Source: Apostichopus japonicus
Lineage: Eukaryota; Echinodermata; Holothuroidea; Aspidochirotida; Stichopodidae
Direction of reading: 5' to 3'
NCBI RefSeq assembly: GCF_037975245.1
Contig: NC_092571.1
Location: forward strand, 4,982,001-5,046,000
DNA: 64,000 nucleotides
Shown: positions 31,718 through 42,839 of the stretch, piece by piece
Position numbering within the stretch: the first letter of the stretch is position 1
Layout: every line of letters starts with the position of its first letter
The notes under the pieces: generated by a model
Seen by the model: the letters and a program-made list of their open reading frames with translations, nothing else
Told to the model about the DNA's origin: nothing
Database searches by the model: none
Program-made: the position numbers and the translations under genes

Positions 31718-31795
31718 CTTGATGAATACGTCGTGAAGTAACATTGAGAAAGATTTTCACGTTTTATTAAGTGGGTGACGAAAAACTCGGGAATG
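31718..31795 (-). other. Candidate non-coding 5' exon of the tandem PH gene
   Basis: A very strong donor, AAG/GTAAGTCC, lies at 31718/31717 on the minus strand, and no other clear exon lies between it and the start-codon exon at 24631. That exon requires an upstream non-coding exon, since it begins one base before the ATG. The upstream limit given here is arbitrary. A short upstream ATG frame (nine codons to the donor) would be closed in the next exon. An alternative first exon could end at the weaker donor GAG/GTAGGG at about 32405. Confidence 0.4.
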
Positions 31796-32399
31796 CATAC
31801 TTTGCGGTCCAGAACCTCCCTAACAAATTTACGTAAACAGCCTTGGTTACCAAAACACCGACATTTGAAGGCCTAAGCTAGCCTACTTCCTTATCGTGAC
31901 ATCTGCCCAGTTAGTATGTAGACGCTACGACCAATACTTATATGAAAAGTAGTGTAAATTCCACTCTTCTCCAAAAGAGGCCCGAACAAACTGTTTTCAA
32001 AACCTAATGATTAATTGGAATGCCGATTATTGACTTTTCTACTATTCTAACAAGCTATTGTCGCCCATTCTTCTATGGGTTAATGCCACCTACTGCACAC
32101 AGATCAATAGCGTACTTGAAAATCAACCAAGCGGGCAAACTGCGGTGCACGGGAGACCAAAGAATTGACTTTGTTTATAACTATCTTTTGCTCAATCACA
32201 GAAAGACAGAAAAAATATAATTCCTAACATGTAATCGATTTTGACTAAATTTGACATTTGACCTGTTACGTTTGGTTCCGGGGTCTGCATGAAACCAATT
32301 AAGTTTGAAGAATCGGCCATTTAGGAGGAGTGTTCGACACAAAATTGGCCAGACACACACAATGACACACGATGACACACACACGGACATGTTTTGACC

Positions 32400-32640
32400 C
32401 CTACCTCAGTCATGGACTTCCGGTCACCCTGGGATAATCCACCATGGGTGTCCTCATCCTCCTCCGCGTGTATTCCCGAGAGCCAGGTCGGTACCCAGGG
32501 AAGATGTCGGTCACCTTTTTGCTCTCTAAATGTTTCATATTATGAAAATGAGAATGCAAATACCCCCTTCCACATTTCCCCCCTAACCGTCAGGCATGCG
32601 GCAATTGCGGAGCGGCGGGGAAGAAGGGTTTATGAGGGGG
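32400..32640 (-). promoter_or_regulatory. Possible promoter region of the tandem PH gene
   Basis: This is the only GC- and CpG-richer stretch upstream of the minus-strand gene that is not obviously part of a transposon. It contains an ETS-type motif (ACCGGAAGT on the minus strand near 32410-32420) and a splice-donor-like GAG/GTAGGG just downstream. No TATA box is evident. The position, 0.7 kb upstream of the strong donor at 31718, fits a promoter, but this is inference only. Confidence 0.25.
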
Positions 32641-32704
32641 AGGGGTGGAGATCGTTACTAAGGGAGATATGGACGAGGGGGGGGGGAGAGAAGGAGGGAT
32701 AGGC

Positions 32705-33950
32705 GAGGATATGTCTTAAGTGTCCCACTTCCCGAAAGTTAGGAATTAACAAAGGAATGGTCATCGTTAGAATGGTCATCGTTAGATCCCTATACTGTGC
32801 TCCCAAATAGAGCAGGTAACGGGTGCCCTATTTCACAAACGGGGAGGGGTAGGCTACATATTAAGCCGGCGGAATTTGGACCTTTCCTCAGAACAATTAT
32901 AATTTCAGGGGTTCCCATGAGCATGCGAGTTAACAAAGTTAATTGTTAAAGTTTCGTAACGCTTTTGTAAGAGTATGTGATATTCATGGTGTATTGAGAA
33001 TTGTAATATTCCCCATACTTCAAGGAGTTCCCGTTTGTGGTAAGCCTGTATGAATCTAACTAACACGTGACCACAGTTACTCTGTTCAAAACGAGTTTAT
33101 TAATTCAAAATGCGAGCTAAATGGTCAACAACACCGTTTGAATTATTTTTGTGTTTACAAAGCAGATGATACATGTTGATTGTCGTTTTTGTTTGTACTA
33201 AAAATGAGATTTGAATAAAATAATTAAAATTAAAATTAAAATTAAAATTTAAAAAAAAAAAAAAAAACACCGTGGGATGTATTTCCTGTCGAAATGGAGA
33301 TTGGTTCCGTCGGTGGATTTTTGCATTCAGAGGAGAAGAATTGGACTATTTACTACGGTTTCTTCCAACCTCAAAGTATTTATTAGCAAAACCTTCCGTT
33401 TAGATCAGCTTCTTATAAAGACCTAAATTATAGTCTAAATTTGCCTCAGAATGTAAAATTTGATTTCTATTTTCTCTTGAGGACCCCAGATTCTATCACT
33501 ATCTAAATCAGTGTGGGGAGGGGGGGGGTTGAAGTGTAGTATTATTTATTAGTACTATCTTGTGATAAGAGCTACATGACATAGACTATAATCTAAATAT
33601 GCCTCAGAAGGCACCTTTTGACGTTTAGAAAAAATCTGAGCGAGGATCCCCATTCATAAGAGTCGACTTCAATGACCCCAGTTCAGTCGCCCTCCTTTAC
33701 AAATCCTTCATTCGCCTCTGGCCCTACCACAAAAGTTCAGGCTCCTACCTTAATCGAATTTTCCCCCTCACCCACCTTTGGCATATTGTGTATAGCAATG
33801 CGAAGGGTAAGAGTGGAAACTCTAAGGCTGCCCCTACTTTCCAAACTGGTAATTTCTTCCTCCTGTTAATACGCATATGGAATGCTTTATAGCTCGTCAA
33901 AGCAAGTCTCATTGGAGCAGTTTAGTCAATATTGACCGAAGGCAACATAT
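32705..33950. other. Intergenic stretch without a supported gene
   Basis: It contains an (AATTAA/ATTAAA) low-complexity run with a long A tract at 33222-33265, which could be a retroposon tail, and otherwise AT-rich unique-looking sequence. Confidence 0.5.
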
Positions 33951-34305
33951 CGTTACTCAGGGGCGTATCCAGGGGGGCGCAACAGGCGCGCCCCCCCTAT
34001 TGGCCGTCACCAAAAAAAAAAAAGATTAGCAAAAAAAAAAAAAAAATTGATGACGACCTTTATGTGAGATGTCGGTGATCGCTCACCCCCCCCCCCCCTC
34101 CCGTATGCTTTATTTTTTGTTTGCCAAAAAAGGTTCTGGCGAAGTTCGGCGGCATAATAGTTTTAGAAACATAGATGGTAATTGTGTTTGTATTATCACT
34201 ATAAACACTAAGTGACATGCCAGCCATACTAAATTGTGCATTTTGTGTCCATATTTACTGGAAATGTTGCTTATTATTAAGGTCGAAAAATGGATCACAT
34301 ATGGC

Positions 34306-35228
34306 CATGCACGGCGATCCTGGGGGGGAAGGGGGAAGGGGGGATATATCCCCCCATGAAAATGGGTGGAGGGGATGTAATACACCATATCCCCCCACCA
34401 AATGCCAGGGATAAGAATATTTTCATTCCTACATTTATGCATCATCGTTAATGTACGGCTCTTTTTTAGCTTCATTTCTTTATTTAGCGATCTTTTCAAA
34501 GCGATTTCAGCGATTTCAAAGCGATTTCAAAGCGATCTTTTCAAAGCGATTTCAAAGCGATCTTTTCAAATAAAGCATTATAAAGTCTTTATAAAGCAAG
34601 AATAGTTGACTGTAGGCTTCATTGGCCCTATAACAACAAAATGTATTATTGCGCCCACGGTATTGATATAGTACATATATGCACCCTCATAGTATTCATA
34701 TAGGCCCTATAGTAGGCCTACACACGTACATGTTCCCTCGAACAGCTGAGAATCTCATGTTATCAGGGTAATGCTTAATACACGTTTCACCTGGATGCCC
34801 TAGCAATCGGTACCTAGGAATATAACTATGTGTAATTGTGTATTGCATGTGTATAGGCCTATAATAGCCAGCATGAGGCCATTTTCTTCATCGAATAATA
34901 TAAAAGAGCTCTCGAACATTCTAACGTTGCGCCTGAAACAAGATTGACAGGGGCAATTTTCCCAAAATAAGACCCGAAATTAAAAAAAAAAAGTATTTTG
35001 GATCCTGATTATGAGATATTTAGGACATGACATCCCTATTTTAAAGTTGGGTATATGCCGCTTGGAAACCTCGGGAAGTGCCGTTTCCGGCCATCTAGAG
35101 GGTTTGTTAATCCCCAAATTTTCTTGTACGCTCGCGCCAACTCATGATGGCGCTACGCTTAGATAGTCAACAAGGTCATATCCCCCACCCCCCCCCCCCC
35201 CACTCGGAAGTACGGATCGCCGCCCATG
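34306..35228. mobile_element. hAT-type element nested in the 33958-35370 copy
   Basis: Ends CATGCACGGCGATCC and GGATCGCCGCCCATG are inverted repeats (one mismatch), flanked by a perfect 8-bp duplication CATATGGC (34298-34305 and 35229-35236). The shared module lies at about 35070-35168, near the right end. A short GCGATTTCAAA-type minisatellite lies inside it at 34490-34575. Confidence 0.8.
34490..34575. repeat. Short GCGATTTCAAA / GCGATCTTTTCAAA minisatellite
   Basis: Alternating units of about 11 and 14 bp within the nested hAT-type element 34306-35228. Confidence 0.85.
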
Positions 35229-35659
35229 CATATGGCACCATTTTGCATTTCAGCCCTTCTTCGAAAGCAAAAATTGTCCACCCCTCCCCTTAGACCCATC
35301 CCCCAGGACGGCGATCATTCATGCCTGACGCCCCCCCCCCCCCTATTGGAAAATCCTGGATACGCCCCTGGTTACTCATGACTGGAAGTTGATCGTTAGC
35401 TCTGAAACTAACCGTTTTGAGAGGGCAGTATGCCGTTTGAATTGAATGCATGCATTATTGCTAAAACGGAACACCAATGAGCTTCCTGTTCACTGTTATT
35501 GTGAGCGTGCGCGTTACAATATTGACATTACTGGCTGTGTGATCGATACCTACATGGCTGGACATTGAAACTTAAAGTTTCATATAGTCTCTGTACATTT
35601 GAAGTGTCAGAGGCTAGCTGCGTAACCAACTTATTCTGAGCCTGTCACGGCGCTGAAAT

Positions 35660-35820
35660 AGGTCAAAGGTCAGAGGGCAAACGTCAACAGTCCTAAATAT
35701 TGGTGTTTATCCATTTTCTGCTTGTGAACATGTCGAAAAAAAGTAGAGAATGATGTGAGGAAGTTTCACATAGGACAGCTTTAGGAGTTTAGGGTCGGCT
35801 TCAAAGGTCAATTGAGGTCA
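35660..35820. promoter_or_regulatory. Cluster of AGGTCA half-sites (DR1 and DR4)
   Basis: AGGTCAAAGGTCA at 35660-35672 is a perfect DR1, and AGGTCAATTGAGGTCA at 35805-35820 a perfect DR4: arrangements bound by nuclear receptors. More half-sites occur to about 36050. No gene lies close by, so function is uncertain and the cluster may belong to a repeat. Confidence 0.35.
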
Positions 35821-36153
35821 AATGTCAAATTGACCTACATTGTGCGAAAAAAGTGTGTCGCGAACTCCTCCTACACTGTTAGTCCAATCACGTCAGTCGT
35901 GCCTAAGTGATTGATAACGTCATATGTCTAAGGTCAGAGATAAAAAAAAATGTTTTGTTAATATATAGGAAAAAGCATTACACTTCACGATATGTAGAGT
36001 TATAAGACAAATTTAAAAATAATGCAGATTTGGTGTTACGAGGAAAAAGGTCAATTGAAATCAATCACTTCCATGATGGAGGAGATGAGATCTGCAACTT
36101 CATGGATTGCTCTCTTGTTTCGGATCATATGTGAACTATCGAGTTGCTATAAC

Positions 36154-36649
36154 CAGGCGCGTATCCAGGATTTTCTAACCCGGGGGCGCGAATTACTATC
36201 TAAGCGGAGCGCCACCATCAGTTGGCGCGCAGCGTAGAAGAAAATTTCGGGTTTTGATACCACCCAGATCACCGGAAATGGCACTTCTCGGCCTTGAAAA
36301 TGACCAACCAGATGTAAACTTTTTGCCTGAGAACCAAATATTTCCCAATAGTTTTTATTTCATCCATAACCTTTTTGAAGATTGTCACCAGTCACAAATC
36401 ATGTTCGACCTCATCGCATGACCTGTGGATGCTTTTGTAGGTGATTCTACGTCGCGGCCCACAATATCCGTCAGCCCCACTTTTCAAGGTTTTAAGCCCA
36501 TTATTTGTTCAGAATTTGAAAATTCACATTCTCGTGAATAAACTCACTTCAAAACATACCCATGCATAATGTCGCACAAAATTTCATCTATGGACATCCA
36601 ATATAGAAAAACCTCCATCAACCCCTAACAGACCGGTCAAAATTGCTGT
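36154..36649. mobile_element. Truncated hAT-type element, opposite orientation
   Basis: Begins CAGGCGCGTATCCAGG and is the reverse complement of about 38520-38939. Similarity stops near 36649, so the far end is missing. The shared subterminal module is at about 36190-36290 in reverse. No target duplication could be read. Confidence 0.65.
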
Positions 36650-37069
36650 TGCATAGCTCCCAACTCTTGAGAAGGCAAATGCTGGTCCATGCCACGAATC
36701 GCCGTCCTGGGGGAGGGGTATAAGGGGAGGGGGTGTCAATTTTTTTGGAATCCTGGTGATGCCTATACATGTAAAATGGTAGCACTTAGAAAGGCCCAAT
36801 GCGGCCCTATATGGGCCTAATGAATTGTATATCGATGCAGACTATATGTGCCTTGTGACATGACATTTGTAGCATTCCACAGAGTACAGAAATGCCAATA
36901 CAATACAAATTTTCTTCTGCAAAGTGCCCACCACATGTAAAAAAAATTATGCAGTTTATAGTTAAGATACCACAAGAAACCAATCTATAACAATCAAGAA
37001 CATCCTGAATTATTCAAATTCCTTCCCGCTACATAGCCAATGGAATAATGAGATTAGTATACTAGTAGG

Positions 37070-38939
37070 CAGTTGCGTATCCAGGGGGGGGGCGTTGGGG
37101 CGCGCGCCCCCCGGGTAAGAAAAAGAGGAGAGAAAAAAAGAGAAGAAAAAAGGGAAAAGGAGGGGGAAAAAAGAAAAGGAGGAGAGAAAGGAAGGGAAAA
37201 GAAAAAGAAAAAGAGAGAAAAAGGAGAAAAGGAGAGAGTAGAAAATAGCCAAGACTTCGGGAAGAGAAAGAGGAACAGTCATAGTTAAAGCGCTGATCCC
37301 TATTATATACACAGGGTAGCCAGTGACAGATCAAGGATTACGGAGGGGGTGTGCGCCTCACCCTACCCCTTACACCAACAACTCCATTTTTGACGTTTTT
37401 TTCCCTCTCTCACTAATGTATCTATATAAATACTATATATGATCTATCATAACGCGTGTGTGTGTATGGACGCCTTAAACAATTGTACAATTGTGCTATA
37501 TGGAACCAACTGTGGCTGGTCTTGAACTCGACGGGGTCGTCGGGAACATGACGCATTTCGGGAAGGGGGCGACCGCCCCCCCCCCCCCCGAGCAAATTTT
37601 CTTTATGACATCGCTAGTAATTTCAAAATAGACAATGCTTAGGTGCAACTTACAAGGCCTGGGAAGTGTCATTTCCAGCGATCTGGGAGGCAATTTCGGC
37701 CAAAATTGTTCTTGTACGCTTCGCGCCAACTCATGGTGGCGCTTCGCTTAGATAGTTTGCATACAGGCTTCGCCTCTCCCTTGGCAATTACTCGCTACAC
37801 GCCTGTTCGAATTTGTAAAGCAAAGAGCAGATATAACATCATATCAGTGAGCAATGAAATGCCTGTTCCACGATGAACAGCCTCAAAAACTGTCTATGTG
37901 TGTAGTCGAAGGCGTAGCCCAATTGGATTTGGGGCTGTAACGACTTGCCCGAAAAAAGCCAAATTTTTCGCGCGCTTTGCGCGCGTTCAATATATCTATG
38001 CCAATATCATATAAGCAAGTATCGGTCATTACATTGCATGGCATCGTGTACCTTTCGGTCCGTGAAAGTAGCACAGTATACCGCCGGATGCTAATGTAAA
38101 CAACCAAATGTCTTATGTAGATGGAGAAAAAGCATACAGATCCATTTATGTCAAACTCTCTTTTACAGTAGTAATGTCGGCCAATCTTAGAACTTTATTT
38201 TTATTACCAAGGAGATAATTTTTAAGCATTTCATTGTTTTTTATTTTTCTCTCAGTAGGTGCCCGAAAAAAAATGGGAAAAAATTGGTTGCGGGGCGGGG
38301 GGTGGGGACTGCAGCCCCGCCTCCTACGGGACCTACGCCTATGTGTGTAGTGTTCGGTTTCGATATACCTGATATCGGAAATATCTGCTATTTTTCATTT
38401 CCTTCAACGAAGTTTTATAATAGCCATAATAAGAGGTTGCAATATTTCTACACCAATAAATTAACTGTGTCTGAATTTTCGAAAATTTCCTCACCAACAT
38501 TCTTCATCAAACTTTCCTCTACTCGTGCAATTTGTACCTGTCTATTAGGGCTTGAAGGAGGTTTTTCCCTATTGGTTGTCCATAGATTGAATTTTGTGCA
38601 ACATTATGGGTAAGTTTTGAAGTGATTTTTATTCACGAGAAATGTGAATTTTCAAATTCTCAATCCACAGGTCATGCGATGAGGTCGAACATGATTTGTG
38701 ACTGGTGACAATCTTCAAAAAGGTTATGGATGAAATAAAAACTATTGGGAAATATTTGGTTCTCAGGCAAAAAGTTTACATCTGGTTGGTCATTTTCAAG
38801 GCCGAGAAGTGCCATTTCCGGTGATCTGGGTGGTATCAAAACCCGAAATTTTCTTCTACGCTGCGCGCCAACTGATGGTGGCGCTCCGCTTAGATAGTAA
38901 TTCGCGCCCCCGGGTTAGAAAATCCTGGATACGCGCCTG
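37070..38939. mobile_element. Composite hAT-type element, 1.9 kb
   Basis: Starts CAGTTGCGTATCCAGG and ends GGATACGCGCCTG. The flanks share only GTAGG. It carries a polypurine tract (37110-37290), a second GC-rich element remnant (about 37320-37806) similar to 10657-10944, the nested element 37907-38343, and modules at about 37655-37757 and 38797-38898. It is a relative of the 4026-5948 composite with different internal insertions. Confidence 0.65.
37907..38343. mobile_element. hAT-type element of a second family, nested
   Basis: The ends CGAAGGCGTAG and CTACGCCTATG are near-inverted repeats, with a perfect 8-bp duplication TGTGTAGT (37899-37906 and 38344-38351). The interior has GCGCGC-rich words (TTTTTCGCGCGCTTTGCGCG) and lacks the shared subterminal module, so it belongs to another family. 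The copy at 14128-14714 is related. Confidence 0.75.
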
Positions 38940-40020
38940 GTAGGTGTATCAATTACTGAACATTTCATTGAGCAAAACAAAAATGACGCGAACTCAGTCT
39001 TTGAGGGAGATCCTGACAGTTATAATGCATTCTCAAATCCATTCTTTTTCCTTTTATCCATTCTTTTTCCTTTTATCCAGTCAGTACTTTGTCAGTATCG
39101 TGAGCAGTGTTTAACTTGGCAGTTACTTTGTTTCGCTGGAAACACTGGAGCAGATTAAAATCAGTTTATGTATTGTAAATAAGAAACCCAAAATCATTTT
39201 GTATCTTAAAACACTGTGTTTACGTTAGCATTGTAAATCTACAAAGTTTAAAATCTTGAGAAAGAACGCTTAAGTGTCATCTTAAGACATACATGTAGTC
39301 GAACAAAAGAGATTGTTTTGTTTCTTAAGCTCAGACAAAGAAACAATTATCAAACAATGGTGAAAATGCTTTATAACGTGTACTTAACGATAAAGGTTTG
39401 GGTTGAAACTGTCCAATATGGTTTTTAAAAGATACATAATTGAAGCATAGAAATGTATGTACCTTTATGCTAGGTGCACTCTTTAAAGGACTTAAAATGC
39501 TAAGATTGAACAAACAAATACTGATATCACCACGTATGACTCCATTCCTTGATACAAAATATAAAATGAGTAATTGGCCTATATTACTCCATCTTGGTCT
39601 TTTAGAACTTCCATCATTACACTAATTCAATTCGAATAGCTTGTAACAAGTCCAACAAATAGATGTGGCATCCATTTTTCAGAAATATGAATGCTAGATG
39701 AGGGTTTTTGTTTTCATCTATGAAGGAATCTTTTACCTTTCAAGAAAGTCATCTTGCTAGTTTAAAATGTACTAAAATCATAATTGGCAAAGATAGTAAC
39801 AAAAGATCACTATGTGATTACTCTGAACATGACACATGTTAGGTTCGAAGTATAAGAACTGAGAATTCATGTCTCTTGACAGTGATTAAACACTGGAGTG
39901 TGTGCATTGTAAAAAGACACTGCATTTGCCATTCAGACAGATCTCAAAAGAATCATTAGTAAGTTTATGAAACTTAAGTATTTCCATGAACTTGATTCTA
40001 AAAAGACAATGGAAGCTCAA
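38940..40020. other. Intergenic stretch without a supported gene
   Basis: AT-rich, a duplicated TTCTTTTTCCTTTTATCCA at about 39042-39080, no domain-like reading frame. Confidence 0.5.
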
Positions 40021-40022
40021 AT

Positions 40023-40241
40023 CTATGTTTCATTGTCGGAGTCATCACTCCAAGATGGTTCAGTACTTGAATCATCGGCATCAAACTCGGAAGCTACGTC
40101 TGGTCGGCTACTTTGAAAATCTTCGCTCAGTTCCCCCTCTTGGAATAGATGATCTGGGAGAGCCGGTCCCTCAAACCAGTCAGTGCTGTAGCACCCATTC
40201 TTGCTCTTCCAACCGTAGTTCTGTGGATCCAAGCCAGGCAA
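40023..40241 (-). pseudogene. Orphan terminal-exon-like reading frame
   Basis: A 72-codon minus-strand frame opened by a TTG and ended by a stop at 40023. The first part (NYGWKSKNGCYSTDWFEGP) resembles, from memory of general patterns, the C-terminal segment of transposon-derived or uncharacterised proteins common in marine invertebrates. The second part is acidic and Ser-rich (ASEFDADDSSTEPSWSDDSD). A possible acceptor (ACACTCTGAG) lies just upstream on the minus strand. No other exon of the same product is found in the window. It may be a retroelement remnant or the last exon of a gene whose other exons are lost. Confidence 0.35.
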
Positions 40242-40568
40242 GACTCTTCCTCAGAGTGTTAGAATTATAATGTGGGGAACTGTAATTTTTGCCCAGGCCA
40301 GCAAATCCCAAAATATTTAGAGGCTTAGGTGAAAGTGTTGTCTTTATTTTCCTTAGAGCAGCGAATAGCTAAATAAGATAAACAGTGGTCTTGTGTACAG
40401 TAACTCCAATTTATGCTGGAAACAATATAGTCATGAGTTTGAAATGTCATGTTACAAGGCACATATTTCCAATTCTTTAGACCCATATATAGGGCCACAT
40501 TGGGCCACCTATTCTTTCTATCTGGTGGGACCTATGCAGAAGAAAATTTGTCTTGCATTGGCAGTTCT

Positions 40569-41570
40569 TTACTCTGTGGAAAGTACCTTTGCATTTAATA
40601 TTGTTTTTGTGTGGTTCCAAACCGGTTTTGAGTGGTACCTTGCATATTTAATCTGGGTCAATGCTACGATAACGGGCATTTGGGCCATATTTGGGGGTGT
40701 CTGGCAGGCCCTTAGCAGTAGAAAATTTGTCTGGCATAGGCCATTCAGTACTTTGTGGCATTCATGCATTAAGGTGACATTGGTTTCAAGTGGTACCTCG
40801 TTCGTTTGATCAAATGCCTTTTTATGGGCCCTTTTGGGGCGTCTGGCGGGCCCTTTGTAGCAGAAAATTTGTCTGGCATGATGATTTCCATAGTCTGTAA
40901 GATCAACCCGAACATTCCAAACCGATTTTGAGTGGTACCTTGCATATTTAATCTGGGTCAATGCTACGCTAACGGGCATTTGGGCCATATTTGGGGGCGT
41001 CTGGCGGGCCCTTAGCAGCAGAAAATTTGTCTGGCATGGGCCATTCAGTACTTTGTGGCATTCATGCATTAAGGTGACATTGGTTTCAAGTGGTACCTCG
41101 TTCGTTTGATCAAATGCATTTTTATGGGCCCTTTTGGGGCGTCTGGCGGGCCCTTTGTAGCAGAAAATTTGTCTGGCATGATGATTTCCATAGTCTGTAA
41201 GATCAACCCGAGCATTCCAAATCGGTTTTGAGTGGTACCTTGCATATTTAATCTGGGTCAATGCTACGCTAACGGGCATTTGGGCCATATTTGGGGGCGT
41301 CTGGCGGGCCCTTAGCAGCAGAAAATTTGTCTGGCATGGGCCATTCAGTACTTTGTGGCATTCATGCATTAAGTTGACATTGGTTTCAAGTGGTACCTCG
41401 TTTGTTTGATCAGATGCATTTTTTAGGGGCCCTTCTTGGGCGTCTGGCGGGCCCTTTGCAGCAGAAAATTTGTCTGGCATGGGCCATTCAGTACTTTGTG
41501 GCATTCATGCATTAAGTTGACATTGGTTTCAAGTGGTACCTCGTTCGTTTGATCAGATGCATTTTTGGGC
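40569..41570. repeat. 300-bp tandem repeat, about three copies plus partial units
   Basis: The landmark CAGTACTTTGTGGCATTCAT recurs at about 40746, 41046, 41346 and 41490, so the period is exactly 300 bp for three units and then about 145 bp. Each unit is itself made of two half-units that share AGCAGAAAATTTGTCTGGCAT. The minus strand is open for 311 codons because 300 is a multiple of three and the copies are very similar. The protein has no recognisable domain, so I do not call a gene. Confidence 0.9.
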
Positions 41571-41747
41571 CCCCTTTAACCGGCCCCAGGGGCCACATGC
41601 AGCAGAGCGACCACGGCAGACATCCACTTTTGGATATACTGGGTTTTTCCACAAATGTTCCAATACTCAGATATTGGTACCTCGTTCGTTTGATCAAAGT
41701 GCACTGGGCTGCCGGTGTAGCAGTACAAACTGTCGCAAATATTCCAT

Positions 41748-41794
41748 ATTCAGTATATACTGTCCCAGTCCCACTGGGACAGTTTATACTGAAT
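41748..41794. repeat. 47-bp near-perfect hairpin
   Basis: ATTCAGTATATACTGTCCCA pairs with TGGGACAGTTTATACTGAAT around a short centre, one mismatch. It follows the 300-bp repeat, and nearby words (GTACAGACTGTC, GGACAGTTTATGC) repeat the stem sequence. Confidence 0.85.
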
Positions 41795-42076
41795 TTACCA
41801 GTACATTTAGTCTCCCAGACCTTTTGTACAAGGCCAGTTGGTACAGACTGTCTCCCAGGACAGTTTATGCTATGATGAAACGAGGGGGGGACATTATTTG
41901 TTGGTCGCTTATTTTGTTGTAACTTGTGTCCCCCTGAACACTATGTCCGCATTAGCATGTACGTTCGAGTAGCAAAAATGTAATTAGTAATGGACTCTGG
42001 CAGTATCCGTATTATTAGCAAACTGTCGCATTTCGGCTTCCGTATATTTAGCAGTAAAGTCGTGCGACAACTAAAT

Positions 42077-42295
42077 ATGGAAAAGCTAGCGGAAAACGTG
42101 AGACAAATTGCGGATATTCTAAGAGATGAGAGCTATCCAAGTGGGTTTACAAGAATAAAACAGAGAAGGATCTTACGGAGACAAAGTCAGGCTTTCAGAC
42201 TGGCTGAAAATGGAACTCTTGCGTACCGAAATTGAAGGAAAGTTTTGCTATCTAGGGCTTCTCAACTCGCCCAAATCGAGGCAGCTCATACTGAC
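42077..42295 (+). pseudogene. Decayed N-terminal piece of a Ty3-type integrase gene
   Basis: The frame starting at the ATG 42077 resembles the region before the zinc-binding domain of integrase-derived genes (GIN1/KRBA2-like, Ty3/gypsy origin), with the run ESYPSGFTRIKQRR and, further on, IEAAHTD, which is the expected approach to the zinc-binding histidines. A TGA at 42233-42235 interrupts it, and a TAG at 42296 ends the open reading. The following zinc-binding region is missing or displaced. The other pieces lie at 43838-44017 and 44647-44804. Retroelement-derived, inactive. Confidence 0.55.
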
Positions 42296-42839
42296 TAGTG
42301 ACATCTATAAGGTAATGTCTGTAACTTACAGTATAGGATACACGATATGGTATTGGTTGTTAAATGGCGAACGGCCATTCCACAGTTAAACTATAACCAG
42401 GCCTCTAGGACTGATTGGTGCACAAATCATGATATTCTTTTACCACGTTTTGTTAGTTGTAAAAACTCATTCGCAAAAGTCAAGCAATTGCTTATGCAAC
42501 ATTATAATCAGTTGTATGCTTGAGCAAAGTGGTAAGTGCATGAACAAAGTTATTAGGGCCTATTTCTTTTCGTTTTGTTTACCCAATTTTCTTAACAAAT
42601 TTTTGTGAAAATTATTATAAATTTCTACCTCTTATCGCCCTGCCTATCATAAAAGATAACAACAGATCACTAAAGCTTACAGAGCTAGTCTGGTTTGCAT
42701 GCATGGGACACTATAAAATGCAATTATTGGACTATAGCATATAGCCTAGCCAACTTCTAGAGGAAAGAGGCACTAATACTGTACATAACAAATTCATGCT
42801 CATTAATTTTGGTTGGTAAGAACAGATATTGAAGGCCTT

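Larger units (their letters stand above)
33958..35370. mobile_element. hAT-type element containing a nested copy
   Basis: Starts CAGGGGCGTATCCAGG and ends GGATACGCCCCTG. GTTACTCA occurs at 33952-33959 and at 35371-35378; on the left it overlaps the first two bases of the element. It includes long C, G and A runs and the nested element 34306-35228. No coding sequence is evident. Confidence 0.7.

Noticed and set aside
32394-32702. 102-codon plus-strand frame near the possible promoter
   Set aside because: Its codons overlap a GC-rich region and a G-run. No domain and no splice context support it.
37010-37334. Phe/Ser/Leu-rich minus-strand frames
   Set aside because: They are translations of the polypurine tract in a transposon. 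Low complexity, no gene features.
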